Notes under the pieces: model-generated | The model's input: only the letters and a program-made list of their open reading frames with translations | The model's database searches: none | What the model was told of the DNA's origin: nothing | Position numbers and translations under genes: made by a program | Shown: one piece after another, positions 22,191 through 31,458 of the stretch | Numbering within the stretch: position 1 is the stretch's first letter | Layout: each line of letters begins with the position of its first letter | DNA from: Primulina eburnea | Lineage: Eukaryota; Streptophyta; Magnoliopsida; Lamiales; Gesneriaceae | Length of the DNA: 64,000 nucleotides | NCBI RefSeq assembly: GCF_022965805.1 | Contig: NC_133105.1 | Coordinates: 31,078,311-31,142,310, forward strand | Reading direction: 5' to 3'

Positions 22191-22204
22191 AATATATATA
22201 TATG
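22191..22204 (-). promoter_or_regulatory. Candidate TATA element of T2 5' LTR
   Basis: A short AT dinucleotide run flanked by gcatcaa and gccatgtg. It lies immediately downstream of the GC motif array in the minus-strand reading. Confidence 0.4.
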
Positions 22205-22246
22205 CCATGTGTCACAACAAGGAATAAAGGTGGATTTCTCGCATGC

Positions 22247-22530
22247 AGCACCGCGGGTGCGGTCACTCTTGCACCGCGGGTGCGCTCATGTTTCGGCATG
22301 GCTTTTATTTTTCAAAATGACGACCGCGGGTGCGGTCACACCACCGCGGGTGCAGTCTTCTCGCACCGCGGGTGCGGTCTTGCTTCGAATAAAATTTGCC
22401 AACTTTCTGTCCATGCACTGCAGGTGCGGTCTGGGTTGCACCGCGGGTGCGGTGTGGCTTCGGCCTTTCTTGTAAAAATTCCTAATTGTATGACCGCGGG
22501 TGCACTCCTGTTCTGGGCGCGGGTGCGGTC
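22247..22530. repeat. GC motif array in U3 of T2 5' LTR
   Basis: About nine copies of ACCGCGGGTGCGGT-like motifs in an AT-rich setting. Some copies are mutated, such as actgcaggtgcggt. Confidence 0.88.
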
Positions 22531-22702
22531 TTGTTCTTACCCTAATTTCCCATATCTTTTCTCCTCTACTTGCACGTCATGCATTCTCATATCTTTCGAG
22601 TATCATATTAATGAAGACTAATAAATCTCAAGTCCTTTATCATGCATACTCATATTTTCAGAGTATTTCGTCAATGAAGACTAATAAATCCCGGGCCTTA
22701 CA

Positions 22703-23477
22703 GGAAAGCCGCCCAAATATTATTACCTAAGAATAAGGGGATGCCTTGCTTACTTAAAGCAGGCAGTGTGAAACAAATTGGATAGTAGAGTCAATTTATG
22801 CCACTTTGTAGGATATCCAAAGAACTCTTTTGGATAATATTTCTATTATCCTTGTGAAAAAAGAAGTTTGTTTCAGGGAATGCCACTTTCTTGGATAAGG
22901 AGTTTCTATTAGATAGAAAAAGCCGGATGATATAACTCGATGCGATTTGAGAACCACCCACGACACAGGTATTATAACCTACACCCCAACAGTCAATCAA
23001 AGAAACACAAGCTCCTAGGAGATCCAAAACGATCTAAGGCTGCCTAATAGGTTGAGCCTGCTTCTTGAAGAGGGCAAAGGTGAGCCCATTCCAGGATGTG
23101 ACCCAAGAAATTTCAAGGAAGCAGTGTTTGATGCTGATTCATCTAAATTGCTTGAAGCCATGCAGTCCGCGATGGACTTCATGTATTCGATCCAAGTATG
23201 GTCATTAGTAAATTCACTTGAGGGAATTGTTCCCATGGATTACAAATGGATTTATAAGAGGAAACTTGAAGTGGATGGGAAGGTGGTGACATTCAAAGCT
23301 AGACTGATAGCCAAAAGATATACTCCAAGACAAGGTATTGAATGAGGAAACTTTTCTCCTGTCGCAATGTTCAAGTCCATTAGGATACTGCTAGCCATAG
23401 CAGCATGGTATGACTATGAAATATGACAAATGGATGTGAAGACAACGTCCTTAATGGTGATATTAAGGAAGATATTT
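22703..23477 (+). pseudogene. pol: Broken copia RT, continuation of C
   Basis: After the target duplication ggaaa the integrase tail resumes (GKPPKYYYLRIRGCLAYLKQ). The RT start follows in another frame: LLLEEGKGEPIPGCDPRNFK, EAVFDADSSKLLEAMQSAMD, then VPMDYKWIYKRKLEVDGKV and FKARLIAKRYTPRQG. The homologous intact stretch is in copia A (24795-26549). Stops and frameshifts are frequent. The piece ends at the NGDIKEDI segment, where LTR G3 enters. Confidence 0.85.
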
Positions 23478-24648
23478 TGTGTGGACCCGGACGCTAATCA
23501 TGTTCTTAATCATCATTGGGACTAATTATTCAGTATAAAACAGGGGCTAATTTTTTTTTTAAAATGCGGAACGTAGTGAAATAAAACATATATACATTTC
23601 AGTATATAAGTACAAGTCCTGTACCACATACATTTATTCAACTAAGGTTTAACAGCTAATATCAAGTGTCTAACCCTATCTATAATCCAGTCCGGAGCCT
23701 CCACTCTAATTATGATCTCTCTTCATCTCCTCAACCCTGAATCTGTCTCACCTGTTTTTATGCACACATACAAAACAAGACAACAGCCGGATAACTCCGG
23801 TGAGAATAAATCCCAGTATAAACAATGTAAACATGCAATCATATAAAAACATATACAAAAGCATATAACAAATATTCATAACATGTATCGAATCAGAAAC
23901 ATAAATCAATATCAAGCAATGAATCACACTCAGACTCAAACTCGACTCAAACAATGCGTCGTCTCAGACTCGACTCAACTTTATCCTAGGGATCCCAATG
24001 TCTGGATAATGATAAATATACCGAATCTCAGTCGATAGGAATGAATCAATCCCTAAACGGCATCGATATAATTAATATATCCAGTGTCTGGGCGAAACAG
24101 CCGCAGAAATGACGAATCAGTCAAGAATTAAGCGAATCAGCCAATAACTAGACGAATCAGCCAGTAATTAAGCGAATCAGCCAAAGTTTAGACGAATCAG
24201 TCAATAACTAGACGAATCAGCCAATAACCAGACAAATCAGCCGGTGACTAGGCGAATCAGCCAATAACCAGACGAATCAGCCGGTGACTAGGCGAATCAG
24301 CCAATGAATAAACGACTCAGTAGTCAATACATGCAGTGGCTATAAATCAATAGACAACAAACATCAATCTCATCAATTACAAATATCAATGTAATAAACT
24401 AAGTATGTGATTTAGGTAAACTCGAGTCAAACCTCCCTCGAGTTGTGCAATCCCGACACAACATTAATTTATACCTTTCTTTCTGATATTCTGACCCTGT
24501 CGAAGTCTCGAACTCAAAGCCTGTCAATACTCAATCTGACAATAACAATATCAAGGGTACGGTATCAATACACCACTCGATCAATACTGGATATAATCAG
24601 AATTCAATCAAATTCTGTTTCAACAGCATAACGTCATCATTTCAATAT
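23478..24648 (-). mobile_element. Gypsy LTR G3 (beta family), cut by gap
   Basis: It begins tgtgtggacccggacgct, a slightly altered form of the usual tgtggggacccggacgct. It contains the conserved block near 23745-23825 and a 20-bp minisatellite. Its right end is lost in the N gap, so solo LTR or whole element is unknown. Confidence 0.82.
24093..24320. repeat. 20-bp minisatellite, about eleven copies
   Basis: Units like gacgaatcagccaataacta follow each other at 20-bp spacing (cgaatcag at 24113, 24133, 24153, 24173, 24193, 24213, and so on to 24313). It occupies the same slot of the LTR as the 51-bp array of G1b. Confidence 0.92.
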
Positions 24649-24748
24649 NNNNNNNNNNNNNNNNNNNNNNNNNNNNNNNNNNNNNNNNNNNNNNNNNNNN
24701 NNNNNNNNNNNNNNNNNNNNNNNNNNNNNNNNNNNNNNNNNNNNNNNN
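24649..24748. other. Assembly gap, 100 N
   Basis: Exactly 100 N, the usual placeholder for a gap of unknown length. The left side is a gypsy LTR and the right side is copia pol. No element border is visible at either edge. Confidence 1.
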
Positions 24749-24794
24749 TATGTGAAGCAGACAGTGGGAGATAATTAGATAGTCGATCCATTTT

Positions 24795-26549
24795 ATGCTA
24801 CTTTGTGGGATATCCAAGGAATTCCATTGGATATTATTTCTATCATCCTCAAGAAACAAGGTGTTTGTTTCTAGGAACGCAACCTTTTTGGAAAAGGAAT
24901 TTCTATTGGATAGAAAAGGCGAGATGATAGAACTCGAAGAGGTTCGAGGGACACCCACAGTTGTAGAACCCACACCCGAGAAGCCAAGTGAGGAGATACA
25001 AGCTCCTAGAAGAACCGAGAGAGTCTCGAGACCACCTGTGAGGTATGGTCTGCTTCTTGAAGAGGGCCATGATGAGCCTAATCTTGGATGTGATCCAAGG
25101 ACCTTCAAGGAAGCGTTATCGGATGCCGATTCATCCAAATGGCTTGAAGCAATGGAATCTGAGATGAATTCCATGCATTCGAACCAAGTGTGGAATCTTG
25201 TGGATCCACCTGAGGGAACTGTTCCCATAGGGTGTAAATGGATTTACAAGAGAAAACTTGAGGCGGATGGGAAGGTATTGACCTTCAAAGCGCGATTGGT
25301 AGCGAAAGGGTATACTCAAAGACAAGGTGTTGATTATGAGGAAACCTTTTCTCCAGTTGCGATGTTCAAGTCCATTAGGATATTGCTAGCCATAGCTGCA
25401 TGGTATGACTATGAGATATGGCAGATGGATGTAAAGACAGCCTTCCTTAATGGGGATATTAAGGAAGAAATTTACATGTCTCAACCTGAAGGGTTTACAT
25501 CCATCGGAAGTGAGCATATGGTATGCAAACTTCAAAGATCTATTTATGGTCTTAAGCAGGCATCGAGGAGCTGGAACCTCAGATTCGATAGTACAATCAA
25601 AGAGTTTGGTTTTACTAAGAATCCTGAGGAACCCTGTGTGTATAAGAAGGTCAGTGGGAGTGCTGTGACATTCCTTGTTCTTTATGTTGATGACATTCTA
25701 CTCATTGGGAATGATGTAGGAATGTTGCAATCAACAAAGATATGGTTAGCAAGTAAGTTCTCAATGCAGGACTTGGGTGAAGCATCTTTTGTATTGGGAA
25801 TACAGATCTATAGAGATAGATCAAGAAGATTGCTTGGTCTCACCCAGTCCACATACATTGATACCATCGTGAAGCGGTTCTCGATGGATGAGTCCAAGAG
25901 AGGACATCTACCAATGTGTCATGGCGTGTCCCTATCCAAGTCTATGTCTCCCAAGACTGATGCAGAGATAGCGGCGATGACACGAATTCCGTATGCTTCG
26001 GCTATTGGTAGTATCATATATGGGATGATATCTACACGTCCTGACGTGGCATTTGCACTAAGTGTAGTGAGTAGATATCAATCCAACCCTGGTCTTCCAC
26101 ACTGGAAAGCTGTGAAAGACATCCTCAAGTATTTGAGAAGGACCAATAAGTTGTTTTTGGTCTATGGGGGTGGAGAACTGAAATTGGAAGGCTATACCGA
26201 CTCTAGCTTCCAAAGCGATGTTGATGACTCGAAGTCAACCTCCGGATTCATATTCATGCTCAATGGTGGTGCTGTCTCTTGGAAGAGTTCCAAGCAAGAC
26301 AGTACTGCGGATTCCACCACTGAGGCAGAATACATTGCTGCATCGGGTGCAGCAAAGGAGGCTGTTTGGATTAGGAATTTCGTCCAAGAGTTGGGCGTCA
26401 TTCCTAATGGAGTTGCTCCTATCCCGGTGATGTGTGACAACACGGGAGCCATAGCTCAGGCGAAGGAGCCAAGGTCTCATCAGAAGTCCAAACATGTATT
26501 GAGAAGTACCACATCCTCAGAGAGAGAGTGGAAAGAGGAGATGTCGTAA
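24795..26549 (+). CDS. pol: Copia RT-RNase H reading frame (A), 584 codons, frameshifted at end
   Basis: The longest frame of the window. The first ~50 residues are the end of the integrase region (FVSRNATFLEKEFLLDRKGE). RT follows: [60 protein letters not shown] with the first catalytic Asp, SIYGLKQASRSWN, and LYVDDILLIGND (YVDD near residue 297). RNase H is the C-terminal part: [20 protein letters not shown] (Asp near 467), STTEAEYIAAS (Glu near 509) and [15 protein letters not shown] (Asp near 546). A one-base loss in the HVLRKYHIL region changes the last 15 residues; the true frame resumes and ends at 26668. It is partial at the 5' side because of the gap. No other stop is seen. Confidence 0.9.
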   Translation: MLLCGISKEFHWILFLSSSRNKVFVSRNATFLEKEFLLDRKGEMIELEEVRGTPTVVEPTPEKPSEEIQAPRRTERVSRPPVRYGLLLEEGHDEPNLGCDPRTFKEALSDADSSKWLEAMESEMNSMHSNQVWNLVDPPEGTVPIGCKWIYKRKLEADGKVLTFKARLVAKGYTQRQGVDYEETFSPVAMFKSIRILLAIAAWYDYEIWQMDVKTAFLNGDIKEEIYMSQPEGFTSIGSEHMVCKLQRSIYGLKQASRSWNLRFDSTIKEFGFTKNPEEPCVYKKVSGSAVTFLVLYVDDILLIGNDVGMLQSTKIWLASKFSMQDLGEASFVLGIQIYRDRSRRLLGLTQSTYIDTIVKRFSMDESKRGHLPMCHGVSLSKSMSPKTDAEIAAMTRIPYASAIGSIIYGMISTRPDVAFALSVVSRYQSNPGLPHWKAVKDILKYLRRTNKLFLVYGGGELKLEGYTDSSFQSDVDDSKSTSGFIFMLNGGAVSWKSSKQDSTADSTTEAEYIAASGAAKEAVWIRNFVQELGVIPNGVAPIPVMCDNTGAIAQAKEPRSHQKSKHVLRSTTSSEREWKEEMS

Positions 26550-26670
26550 TTGACAAAGTCGGCTCCGCAGATAATGTTGCTGATCCACTAACTAAGCCTC
26601 TACCAGGACCATCGTTCGAGAAGCATCGCGAGTCAATGGGTCTAAAGTATATAGGTAGTTGGCTCTAGTG

Positions 26671-26682
26671 CAAGTGGGAGAT
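26671..26682 (+). promoter_or_regulatory. Polypurine tract of copia A
   Basis: caagtgggagat directly precedes the LTR start TGTTAGAG. The identical sequence is found before the LTRs at 34454, 43614 and 55289. Confidence 0.75.
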
Positions 26683-28822
26683 TGTTAGAGTAGGTGCACG
26701 TCGAGCCAAGTGTTGGCCGACTGTTCACAATGAAACTCTTTGTATAAACGATCTTTATTTTAATAATATTTCAATTTATTAATTTGGCGCATCTTTATCT
26801 TTATACCCATGCTAGTTGCATAGATAAAGTCCTTGAATATACAAATAGTAGAAAGAATATGAGATGCTCATATGATGAGTATCATGAAACTCATATTTGG
26901 AATACTGTATATTCTAAACCGTTCCTAGTCGATTCAGCCTCCACTAAGAAGGATAAAGGCCGCTCGAGTTAGAGACTAGTATCTGCGATGTGAGTACCAT
27001 GTTTCATTGGTAGGGGACATTGTGATGTCCGAGCATGCAGATAGGTGCTCCTGGTAGAGTGCACTGAACAACCCTCTATAAAGGACTTTCCAAGTGAGAA
27101 CAGATAGGTGCTCCTGGTAGAGTGCACTGAACAACCCTCTATAAAGGACTTTCCAAGTGGTTCTCACTTATCGAGTGGAAAAGTCCTAGTTTATGGTTGT
27201 ACACCATTAGTCCTTATGACCCGGGACAACATTGAGACTCTATATGCTAGCGTTTCACTTTGACTTGTTTACCGACTCTTATGGGGTCATCAGGTGGCAA
27301 GGTTGGGTGTTACGGCGAAACATATAGGAGTCGATGCATTGTAGCCGGGGATTCACCGCTTACCTACGGGTATGGATATCCTATGTGTTTTGCATGTATG
27401 TGTGGGTTGAAATCTCTGATCAGAGTATGGTGGTAATTATGAAAGGGGTTTCATAGATTACACCATCGATGCAACCACAACATGACACATAGTATCGATT
27501 CATTGACAACTCTCGATAAACCAATAGTTGTCAAATCGGTCGGGATATATGAGTTGAAGGGACCGTACTGTACGCTAACCATAATTGAATGGTTCTTGCA
27601 GGCACTATCATGTGATACCTAGGGAATCACGTAAGCGATGCTGCTAGGCGTTTAACGTGATTGGTTGGGTACTATCAGACTTGAGTTCTGACGTTCTTAC
27701 TATCAAAGAGTTGATAAGTAAGAATGGAGCAATTGGGGTATGCTCGTATAAGGACATGTTTAGTCCGAATCACATTGAGATGTGAACCCACGGCTAGTTG
27801 TATCAATGAACCATTGAGGGCCACACAAGTACTAGCTTTGTAAATCCTGATGAGAAGTAAAATAGTTCAATGTGTTGAACGGCTTATAAATGTGTTTATA
27901 AGCGTAAAGAAAAATAGAAGTATGACTTCTATGAGAGAAATATAAATTTTAATTTATGGAAGTGTTCCTAAGATTAAAATTTTGCCAAGTAAATAATGTA
28001 GTTGAAAATTGTGATTTTCACAAACATTATTGAGGACTAAATTAATTATTCAAGTGTTGAATTAATTAAACACTAGTGGACCTAGTAGAGTCTAAATAAT
28101 TAAATTAATTCAAGTGTTGAATTAATTAAATAATATTGAGCCTTGTAGAGCTCAATTAAAATAATTATTTAACTAGTGGGACTTGAATAAATTCAAGTAG
28201 TATTTATTTAATCTCAAATGTGTTTGAGATAATTAAAATTTAGTCCATGGTTTTTAATGTGTTAAAAACCATATAATATATGTGAGACATGCTAGGGTTT
28301 GCATGCTTGGGAGATGAAGAGCCTTGATTACTTTTTATTAAAATATTAAAAAGGCATGCAACTTTTGAGAGACAACTTTTCACAATACCTAGGCTAGTCT
28401 CCCACTCTCACTAACACCATCACTTGGCCGAAATCACAAGAGGATTTTTCTCTCATTTTTCTCTCATCTTGTGTTCTTCATTTCTTGGAGAATACTCACT
28501 TCCTTTGATAAATCCTCAAGTTTTTCTAGTGCAAAACTTGAGGGGGTTTACATAGCTTGTGGTGGGGCCTAATTCTTGGAGGATTGGAGGTGGAAGCTTG
28601 TAGATCTTTCAACCAAGAAGAGCTAAAGTATTTATACTTTAGTTGGTGCCATTACATCAACCTTAAGAGGTTGATAGGTAAAATCTTTTAAACATCCTAT
28701 GCATGTTTTTGTTTTGTTTTGTAAATATTGCATGAAAAACCAAGGTGGCCGAAATTTCTATGTTATTTTTCGAAATTTATGCTTCCGTTGCGTTTCCGGC
28801 CACCGTTACCGGTCCGCTTTCA
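26683..28822 (+). repeat. 3' LTR of copia A
   Basis: It runs TGTTAGAGTAGGTGCACG ... GGTCCGCTTTCA, 2,140 bp. It holds a private 63-bp tandem duplication and two copies of an aattaattcaa inverted repeat near 28047-28130. A frame of ~60 codons near 26784 is shared by all copia LTRs here but begins with TTG, not ATG. Confidence 0.9.
27038..27163. repeat. 63-bp tandem duplication in LTR A
   Basis: Two copies beginning cagataggtgctcctgg at 27038 and 27101. The other copia LTRs have one copy, so the duplication is specific to this LTR. Confidence 0.92.
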
Positions 28823-28959
28823 TAAGTGTCTTTCAGAGTTTGCTTCTTATTGGGATTGTTTTTTTGTGAGGGGCAGAACATTTCTTTCCCTTACCTTGTG
28901 GGCCATTTTTCGTCTGACGAGAGGCCCATTAGAAAACAATAATTTTCTATTTTATAGTG

Positions 28960-29457
28960 ATCTCATAAGGTATAAGCGTAATGACTAGCTCTTCAAGGCT
29001 ATCATCTATCTTATTCAATTCACCATAACCCCGTCAAATGAGGAAGAGAAAGACAACAAATTGATGTTATCTAGTAACTCGTTAGGAATCACATATTCCA
29101 GGCCCACCATATACTTAATAAGCTCAGTCACATGTACACAAAGCTCATGGGCCAAAGACCAGTCTTGCATTCGTGTAGTCATGAGCTTTTAAAAGTGGTG
29201 TGCATCACTATACGAGTTTCATGCACCATGCAACTCTTGCACATGCATTCGAATGTCAGCAGCATTCAACATTTCCTCTAACTTTCCCTACAGTTCATTT
29301 GACACAGAAGCGAGCATGTTACACTTTAACTTGTATACTATGGTCCTACCATCTTGCATGCTTTGTCAGTTCAACAAGACTGACATTAGTGTGTATGCTA
29401 TTTTCTCTGAATTCAGAACAATTTTCCCAACCAGTCTTGAAAATTAGATTCGATTAG
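28960..29457 (-). pseudogene. gag: Broken copia gag (D)
   Basis: Translating the minus strand leftwards gives NFQDWLGKIVLNSEKIAYTL, then ADIRMHVQEL, TTRMQDWSLAHEL, VTELIKYMVGLEYVIPNELL and a final FSSSFDGVMVN, matching the copia gag of C and E in order. In-frame stops and shifts interrupt it several times. The sequence on to 28823 (GPLVRRKMAHK-type) is its basic linker. It is not functional. Confidence 0.8.
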
Positions 29458-31445
29458 CTTGTTAATAACAAAATTGATTATGTGACGAAATCGAAAATAT
29501 ACTGATACGGAAACAGAATAATGGTTGCTGATTATTTTAAAATAATTTTAAGATATAAAATATGGATTTTATTTTATAAATCTCCCTCCCACTATTTTGA
29601 CATTTCCACCACCCTCTGATGAAAAAGGGAAATCACATTTCCTTAGTGGGCACGTAGAGTCCAATTAGCCAATTATAATCCCGAATAATATCAGCCAATT
29701 ATAATTTCTAAAAGGTAGAATCCAATTGCATCCCTATGCAACCTCCGCGTGTTTTGCCTCACGTTTAATAAAGACCCAATAATATGACGCCGTTTATTTT
29801 CGCGTGTCAAACCGACCCATCAATATTGAATTGTAGTAGACGGTCGCCATGAGTTCCCCCAATAATATGAGCCGAAGTCATGGGAGTTCCACTCAATTCA
29901 CATCATATGTCCGGTGGAAGTCACAGCTTTCCGGCGTACAGGCCTCCCCAATAATATGAGCCAGACACTGTCGCGCGGGTAGCGATCAACATGCAACCAC
30001 GGTTGATGGAAGGCAAGAAAAAATTAAACTCTTTTAATTTTTACTTTTTCGGTTTGATATAAATTTTGAATCATATTCAAAATGAGGGATTTTAATTTTA
30101 AAATTGTCTCATCAATTTAATTTAAAAATCGCGTGCCACGAGTTTGTATGTTTGCCTGATTCATGTAACTATATTATCTAATAATATACATACATGCATA
30201 CTACTATATATCGCATATATCATAATATGACATTCAACAATAAATAAGGATGATCGATCGCCAACACTATTAGATCCATGTGAGCCATACATGGATCCAG
30301 GTCCAAACCTAGGTGAATGCAGGGATGCAAATGCAACTTATTACAAAAGCTTCCAATATTTTACATGTCTTCGTCTTGATCATCGGGCCCACCATCTTCC
30401 AGTCTTGATCTCCCACTATTTCAAATTATTACATTTGAATAGCCATGGCACATAAGGGATAAATCTCATGGGGGTAGGAACGGGCCATAAACCAGGCCCA
30501 CTTTAATAATATCAAAATTAAAAAAAAAAAAAAACAGTAAAATATCCTAACATACACCTAACACATTGGTCAAGGCTCTCGATCATCCTTCATGCATTTA
30601 ATATCAAATATTAACATCAATTTAATTAAACAATTTAATTAATTGATAAATCATATATCTAATAATTTTATCACTAACCAACACAATTATTAAAAGATTT
30701 AATAAATTAAATAAACTCTTTTAAATTTCCAATTAAATCAAAATAATTGATTTCTTGTAAAAACTCATTTTTACTATAAATAATTAAAATCATATTCTAA
30801 TTATTTATTTCACAAGAAAATTATTAATTTTCTAAAAATCAATTTTCCAATTTAAAAATTGAACCAATTTTCAAAAATATCAATTTTACCCAAAAATTTG
30901 AAAAATCAGAAAATCGCACCCCAGGCCCAAACAATTCAAGCCCATTATTCAGTGCGCTTCCCGAGACGCTCCCGGGCAGCCGCCCGCCCACTGCCCGCCC
31001 GCTGCCCGAACGTTTCGGGCAGCGGCCCTGTGCGCGCAGAACGCGCACAGGCGCGCCGACGCCGCGCGCAGGCGTCGCACGCCTGCGCTAGCGCGGAGCG
31101 CGCACAGGCACTCCGACGCCGCGCGCAGGCGTCCGACGCCTGCGCTAGCGCGGTGCGCACAGGCGTCCCACGCCTGCGCTAGGGCTGTGCGCGCAGGCGT
31201 CCGGTGCCTGCGCTAGCGCTGTGCGCGCAGGCGTCCCACGACTGCGCGCACGCTGCGCGCTGCCGTGCGCGGCCCTGCGCGCATGGACTGCCGGAACAGT
31301 TCCGGGCAGATTAATTTTTTTTTTTTTTTTTTTTCGAAAATCTGGAAAAATAAATTTTCGTGGTGCTAAATTTTCTGAAAAATTTTCTTCTGTGGTTAGA
31401 AATAAATTATTCAATATATCAAAACCATACGATTTAGAAAACCTG
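29458..31445 (-). other. Leader of copia D, no gene
   Basis: It shows the copia leader landmarks also seen in C and E: ggtagmgatcaacatgcaacc, the gccwgacactg block, ccggcg-tacaggcct, and a purine-rich stretch. It includes a poly-A (plus strand) near 30520 and a poly-T near 31315-31333. Frames in 30839-31505 arise from GC-rich repeats and overlap on both strands, so they are not genes. Confidence 0.65.
30950..31290. repeat. GC palindrome and 45-50-bp repeat cluster in leader D
   Basis: About 340 bases of very high GC in an AT-rich element. It includes the inverted repeat TGCCCGAACGTTTCGGGCA near 31003, then about five imperfect tandem units of the type gcgcgcaggcgtccgacgcc followed by tgcgctagcgc. 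The units are themselves self-complementary. It lies a few hundred bases downstream of the PBS. Confidence 0.85.
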
Positions 31446-31457
31446 GCTCTGATACCA
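31446..31457 (-). promoter_or_regulatory. PBS of copia D
   Basis: gctctgatacca, the complement of the initiator tRNA-Met primer site, one base from the LTR border. Confidence 0.88.
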
Positions 31458-31458
31458 C

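Larger units (their letters stand above)
13825..22702 (-). mobile_element. Complete Tekay-type gypsy element T2
   Basis: An 8,878-bp element with LTRs 13825-15844 and 20731-22702, a PBS beside the right LTR, a polypurine tract beside the left LTR, and the minus-strand order gag, protease, RT, RNase H, integrase, chromodomain-like tail. The target duplication ggaaa is perfect (13820-13824 and 22703-22707). The host is the integrase of copia C. All pol domains are recognisable, but frameshifts and nonsense codons prevent a full polyprotein, so this is a structurally complete but defective copy. Confidence 0.95.
20731..22702 (-). repeat. 5' LTR of T2
   Basis: It runs tgtggggacccgggctc ... cgggccttaca, 1,972 bp, next to the PBS on one side and the target duplication on the other. 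It has the same module order as the 3' LTR. A TATA-like run aatatatatatatg (22191-22204) precedes the GC motif array in the minus-strand promoter orientation. Confidence 0.93.
11610..23477 (+). mobile_element. Decayed copia element C, split by T2
   Basis: Plus-strand pieces at 11610-13824 and 22703-23477 join across T2: the left piece ends in the copia integrase at a YEIWMG-like site, and the right piece resumes there with the pkysylriwgc-type segment. Its leader is cut by element B at 11609, and its RT is cut by LTR G3 at 23478. Gag, integrase and RT are recognisable but full of stops. No protease was found between gag and integrase, so C was probably defective before the insertions. Confidence 0.82.
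24749..28822 (+). mobile_element. Copia element A, 3' part
   Basis: It holds the pol 3' half (end of integrase, RT, RNase H), a polypurine tract and the 3' LTR. The 5' half is in or beyond the gap. The right border ...ggtccgctttca is followed by taagt (expected duplication) and then by the minus-strand gag of copia D, so A is an insertion into D. Confidence 0.85.

Noticed and set aside
24093..24320. 20-bp repeats as a protein repeat or regulatory array of a gene.
   Set aside because: They lie inside a gypsy LTR, the period is not a multiple of three, and other LTR copies carry different repeats there.
26784..26972. A ~60-codon frame shared by copia LTRs (also near 34555, 40622 minus, 43715 and 55390).
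   Set aside because: It begins with TTG and has no ATG at the start, lies in LTR U3, and changes include radical replacements. Conservation reflects recent common descent of the LTRs.
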